From Candidatus Poribacteria bacterium (lineage in GTDB: Bacteria > Poribacteria > WGA-4E > DTYX01): 7,888 bases of DNA. The stretch lies in NCBI GenBank assembly GCA_012961655.1, contig DTYX01001137.1:1-7888 (forward strand), written 5' to 3'. Shown here piece by piece: positions 5,695 through 7,888 of the stretch. The notes beneath the pieces were generated by a model. The model was not told where the DNA came from, did no database searches, and saw only the letters and a list, made by a program, of their open reading frames with translations. Position 1 is the stretch's first letter; each line of letters begins with the position of its first letter. The position numbers and the translations under genes are program-made.

Positions 5695-6588
5695 ATGTCC
5701 AGAAGGTTAGATATTATGCTGGTTGAGCGCGGATTGGTCGATAGCTTAGAAAGAGCCAAAAGATTAATCATGGCAGGCAAAGTCTTGGTGGATGGTCAGA
5801 AAGCTGATAAACCCGGCAAATTTTTTTCGGTTGATGCTTCCATTGAGATTAGGGAAAATACGCCTTACGTCAGCCGTGGCGGCTTGAAATTGGCAAAAGC
5901 TCTGCGGGATTTTGACATTGACGTTAGTGGTAAAGTCGCGATAGACGTCGGCGCCTCCACAGGCGGATTTACCGATTGCCTCCTTCAGCATGGGGCGAAA
6001 TTCGTATACGCTGTCGATGTAGGCTACGGGCAACTTGCCTGGAAATTGCGCAATGACCCGCGCGTGAAAGTGCTTGAGCGAACCAATATCCGCTACGTCC
6101 AACGCAGCGATTTTAGCAAGCGAATAGAACTTGCGACAGTAGATGTCTCCTTCATCTCCCTCCGAAAAGTGTTACCAGTCGTGGCGACATTGTTCAACAA
6201 AAGCGGCGATATTATCGCGCTCGTCAAACCACAATTTGAAGCCCAAAGACATCTCGTCGAAAAAGGAGGCGTCGTCAAAAACCCAGAGGTTCATAAGCAG
6301 GTGATTGTTGAATTAACAAACTTTTCAATTCGTAACGGCTTTACAGTATCAGGAGTTACATATTCTCCAATCACAGGACCGGCGGGAAATATCGAATACT
6401 TTATCTATCTCAAACTTGGGCAAAAAAGGAATAATATCGACGTAGTGAACCTTGCGCCGCAAGTCATTCATGAGGCTCATAGTACTATTGAAAAAAGAGC
6501 ATCTGGTTGTGAAAAAGCGAAGCGCGCCAATCGCCGCTATCATAAATATCCTAAGCATATCGTAGCTGTCATGATCACATCATCTTAA
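5695..6588 (+). CDS. tlyA: TlyA-family rRNA (cytidine-2'-O)-methyltransferase
   Basis: This enzyme uses S-adenosylmethionine to 2'-O-methylate cytidines in ribosomal RNA: 23S C1920, and in some family members also 16S C1409. The 297 residues start with an S4 RNA-binding domain (about 1-60: MSRRLDIMLVERGLVDSLER), then VSRGGLKL, then a FtsJ/RrmJ-type methyltransferase with the SAM loop IDVGASTGGFTD at 83-94. Residues matching the catalytic set described for M. tuberculosis TlyA are present: K65, D150 (VDVSF), K178 (LVKPQFE) and E234 (NIEYF). The chosen ATG at 5695 has GGAGG at 5678-5682, twelve bases away, and gives the family N-terminus; a longer frame from 5620 adds 25 unrelated residues. Beyond about residue 241 there is a basic C-terminal extension of about 55 residues, longer than usual. 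Whether it methylates one or both rRNAs cannot be told here. The stop codon's last base begins a palindromic repeat. Confidence 0.93.
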   Translation: MSRRLDIMLVERGLVDSLERAKRLIMAGKVLVDGQKADKPGKFFSVDASIEIRENTPYVSRGGLKLAKALRDFDIDVSGKVAIDVGASTGGFTDCLLQHGAKFVYAVDVGYGQLAWKLRNDPRVKVLERTNIRYVQRSDFSKRIELATVDVSFISLRKVLPVVATLFNKSGDIIALVKPQFEAQRHLVEKGGVVKNPEVHKQVIVELTNFSIRNGFTVSGVTYSPITGPAGNIEYFIYLKLGQKRNNIDVVNLAPQVIHEAHSTIEKRASGCEKAKRANRRYHKYPKHIVAVMITSS

Positions 6589-6664
6589 ACACAGAGATAC
6601 GGAGACACAGAGGAACTCTCCGGAAACTCTCCGCGACCCCTCCGCGTCTCAGTGCCTCAGTGTT
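6588..6664. repeat. Imperfect palindromic interspersed repeat (ACACAGAG type)
   Basis: The left arm at 6588-6612 (AACACAGAG...GACACAGAG) and right arm at 6640-6664 (CTCCGCGTCTCAGTGCCTCA then GTGTT) are complementary at 19 of 25 positions. The 27-base centre holds near-repeats: ACTCTCCGG, ACTCTCCGCG, CCCCTCCGCG. Repeats of this look are, from memory, widespread in genomes of uncultivated environmental bacteria. It has no T-run, but as a long stem directly after tlyA it could limit read-through or stabilise the 3' end. Confidence 0.75.
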
Positions 6665-6701
6665 AAAGTTCAACATCTTATGCTTTATTTTCAAGGAGAA
6701 T

Positions 6702-6710
6702 TGGTATAAA
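6702..6710 (+). promoter_or_regulatory. Extended -10 promoter candidate for the sugar kinase
   Basis: TGGTATAAA forms a TGn-TATAAA extended -10, with no good -35 at the expected distance. Transcription would start near 6717, about 70 bases before the kinase ATG. It is the best candidate in the 197-base gap after tlyA, where the palindrome may interrupt read-through. Confidence 0.35.
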
Positions 6711-6785
6711 ATGTAGTTTCTGCGATTCTGAGACTAAAATTTGACAATTGTTTCAATACCAATGAAATTTGCAGAGGAGGGAAGA

Positions 6786-7802
6786 ATGCCGAAAGCTATT
6801 TGTATTGGAGAATTACTTATCGATTTTGCCACCGAGAAGAAGATAAAGGTTCCTCTATCTGAACTGATAAAAAATGCTACTTTAGAGGAATTAATGGTGA
6901 CCCTCAATTTTGGCTGGGCGCCAGGCGGCGCTCCCGCGAATGTATCGGCGGGGTTAGCAAAGTTGGGGGTAGATTGTGGATTTATCGGAAAGATAGGCGA
7001 TGACCCGTTTGGAGATATACTAAAAAAGACATTGGAAGACTGTTCTGTGGATGTTTCTCACCTGAAACAGGAAAAGAACGCGCGGACCACTTTAGCTTTT
7101 GTAGCCACCAGAGAGGATGAAAGCAAGGATATATTTTTCTACCGCAACCCCGGAGCGGACATCCTGTTACGGACTAGTGATATAGACGTAAATTACATTT
7201 CATCGGCGGACGTTTTCCACTGGGGCTCGGTGAGCCTCAGCCATAGTCCATCCCGTGAAGCGGTCATGCGCGCAATACAGATAGCCGCTGATAATGACCT
7301 TTTGATGTCCTACGACCCGAACTGGCGGCCGACGCTCTGGGATTCGCCAGAAGATGAAGCGAAAGAACTAATCTGGCAAACGATGCGATTCGCCAACGTC
7401 GCCAAGTTAGCCGAGGAGGAGTGGGAATTTATCACTAGCACTTCCGACCTTGACGCAGGTAGCGAAAAACTTCTCGACGGCGGCGTGAATTTAGTTGTGG
7501 TTACCAGAGGCAAGGAAGGCTGCTACTACAACGATGGTGTTTCAAAGGGCTACATCGATGGATTTGAAGTGGATGTTGTAGACCCACTTGGGGCTGGTGA
7601 TGGATTTGTGGCAGCGATGCTCTTCAAACTTATGAAAGAAGAAAAAGGCGCCAAACTTCCTGATTCTCGATTACGTGAAATAATGGTCTACGCCAACGCC
7701 GCAGGTGCTCTGACCTGCACAAAGTCAGGCGTCATACCTGCACTACCGACAGCGGCGGATATAAAGCAATTTCTGAGTGAGGTGGTGTTACAAACTTGTT
7801 GA
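6786..7802 (+). CDS. PfkB/ribokinase-family sugar kinase, probable fructokinase
   Basis: It phosphorylates a sugar with ATP in the cytoplasm; fructose to fructose 6-phosphate is the most likely reaction. The 338 residues show the PfkB order: IGELLIDF at 7-14, first signature PGGAPANVSAGLAKLG at 46-61, GKIGDDPFG at 68-76, the fructokinase-like run RTTLAFVATRED at 100-111 with FFYRNPGADILL at 117-128, DPNWRPTLW at 177-185, VVVTRGKEGCYY at 237-248 and the ATP/anion-hole signature DPLGAGDGF at 266-274 with catalytic base D272. The FYRNPxAD and SYDPNxRPxLW blocks resemble bacterial and plant fructokinases more than ribokinase or KDG kinase, but specificity is not certain. An insertion at about 17-42 (lysine-rich, then ATLEELMVTL) is longer than usual. 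The ATG at 6786 is set by GGAGGG at 6776-6781; a TTG at 6741 would add 15 residues ahead of the family start. It stands alone, flanked by two different palindromic repeats. Confidence 0.92.
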   Translation: MPKAICIGELLIDFATEKKIKVPLSELIKNATLEELMVTLNFGWAPGGAPANVSAGLAKLGVDCGFIGKIGDDPFGDILKKTLEDCSVDVSHLKQEKNARTTLAFVATREDESKDIFFYRNPGADILLRTSDIDVNYISSADVFHWGSVSLSHSPSREAVMRAIQIAADNDLLMSYDPNWRPTLWDSPEDEAKELIWQTMRFANVAKLAEEEWEFITSTSDLDAGSEKLLDGGVNLVVVTRGKEGCYYNDGVSKGYIDGFEVDVVDPLGAGDGFVAAMLFKLMKEEKGAKLPDSRLREIMVYANAAGALTCTKSGVIPALPTAADIKQFLSEVVLQTC

Positions 7803-7820
7803 TGGACCCAAAAAAGGAAC

Positions 7821-7880
7821 TTAACGCAAAGACGCAAAGAATATTTTTCCTCCTTTGCGCCCGTAGCGCCTTTGCGTTAA
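7821..7880. repeat. Imperfect palindromic interspersed repeat (AACGCAAAG type)
   Basis: TTAACGCAAAG (7821-7831) pairs perfectly with CTTTGCGTTAA (7870-7880). Inside it, GACGCAAAG (7831-7839) matches CTTTGCGCC (7853-7861) at 8 of 9 positions, with an eight-base bulge on the right arm and an A/T-rich loop. It starts 18 bases after the kinase stop. AACGCAAAG palindromes are, from memory, common dispersed repeats in environmental bacteria. It could serve as the kinase terminator (ATATTTTA follows), but no proper T-run is visible. Confidence 0.75.
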
Positions 7881-7888
7881 ATATTTTA

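Noticed and set aside
5370..5780. Minus-strand open frame crossing the tlyA start
   Set aside because: It overlaps the tlyA start region and both tlyA control elements, has no Shine-Dalgarno and no recognisable family.
6741..6746. TTGACA before the kinase as a -35 box, also overlapping a possible TTG start
   Set aside because: No -10 lies at 16-18 bases, and the Shine-Dalgarno and family N-terminus place the start at 6786.
1..7888. CRISPR array, tRNA or rRNA genes, transposase, toxin-antitoxin or defence cassette
   Set aside because: No regularly spaced repeats, no RNA-gene signatures and no such protein families could be seen on either strand.

Overview
The window reads as a chromosomal piece of an uncultivated, free-living-type bacterium with roughly balanced base composition (near 50% GC in the main genes by eye). 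An MtaA-like uroporphyrinogen-decarboxylase-family protein, a secreted CARDB / alpha-alpha-toroid / CARDB / YdjY-type protein, and many short palindromic interspersed repeats together recall candidate phyla such as Poribacteria or the Planctomycetes-like groups. That placement is inference; no rRNA or marker phylogeny is available here.

Left part, minus strand. A partial, AT-rich plus-strand reading frame of unknown function enters at base 1 and runs convergently into a URO-D/MtaA-family methyltransferase-like gene (245-1255, minus). Upstream of that, also minus, lie a 65-residue membrane-anchored zinc-ribbon protein (1377-1574), endonuclease IV nfo (1581-2423) and a large secreted multidomain protein (2579-5113). 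The zinc-ribbon gene is tightly coupled to nfo: its Shine-Dalgarno lies in the last two codons of nfo. The large gene has a good promoter candidate at 5283-5311, and the four minus genes could be read from it, although the gaps of 155 and 121 bases leave room for internal promoters.

Middle. Bases 5114-5694 form a divergent control region. It holds the minus promoter for the large gene, a plus promoter (5559-5587) for tlyA, a 12-base direct repeat beside the tlyA -35 box, a 15-base-arm palindrome in the leader of the large gene, a heptamer tandem repeat in the tlyA leader, and one doubtful 39-residue ORF.

Right part, plus strand. tlyA (5695-6588) encodes an S4-domain rRNA 2'-O-methyltransferase with all four expected catalytic positions. 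A PfkB-family sugar kinase, closest in appearance to fructokinases, occupies 6786-7802. Two unrelated imperfect palindromes flank the kinase: an ACACAGAG-type repeat starting on the tlyA stop codon, and an AACGCAAAG-type repeat just after the kinase stop.

The genes are mostly housekeeping (DNA repair, rRNA methylation, sugar phosphorylation), and I see no defence system, CRISPR array, transposase or biosynthetic cluster. The least ordinary content is the four-domain secreted protein, the in-frame insertion of a G-rich interspersed repeat into its first CARDB domain, and the density of different short repeats in under 8 kb.
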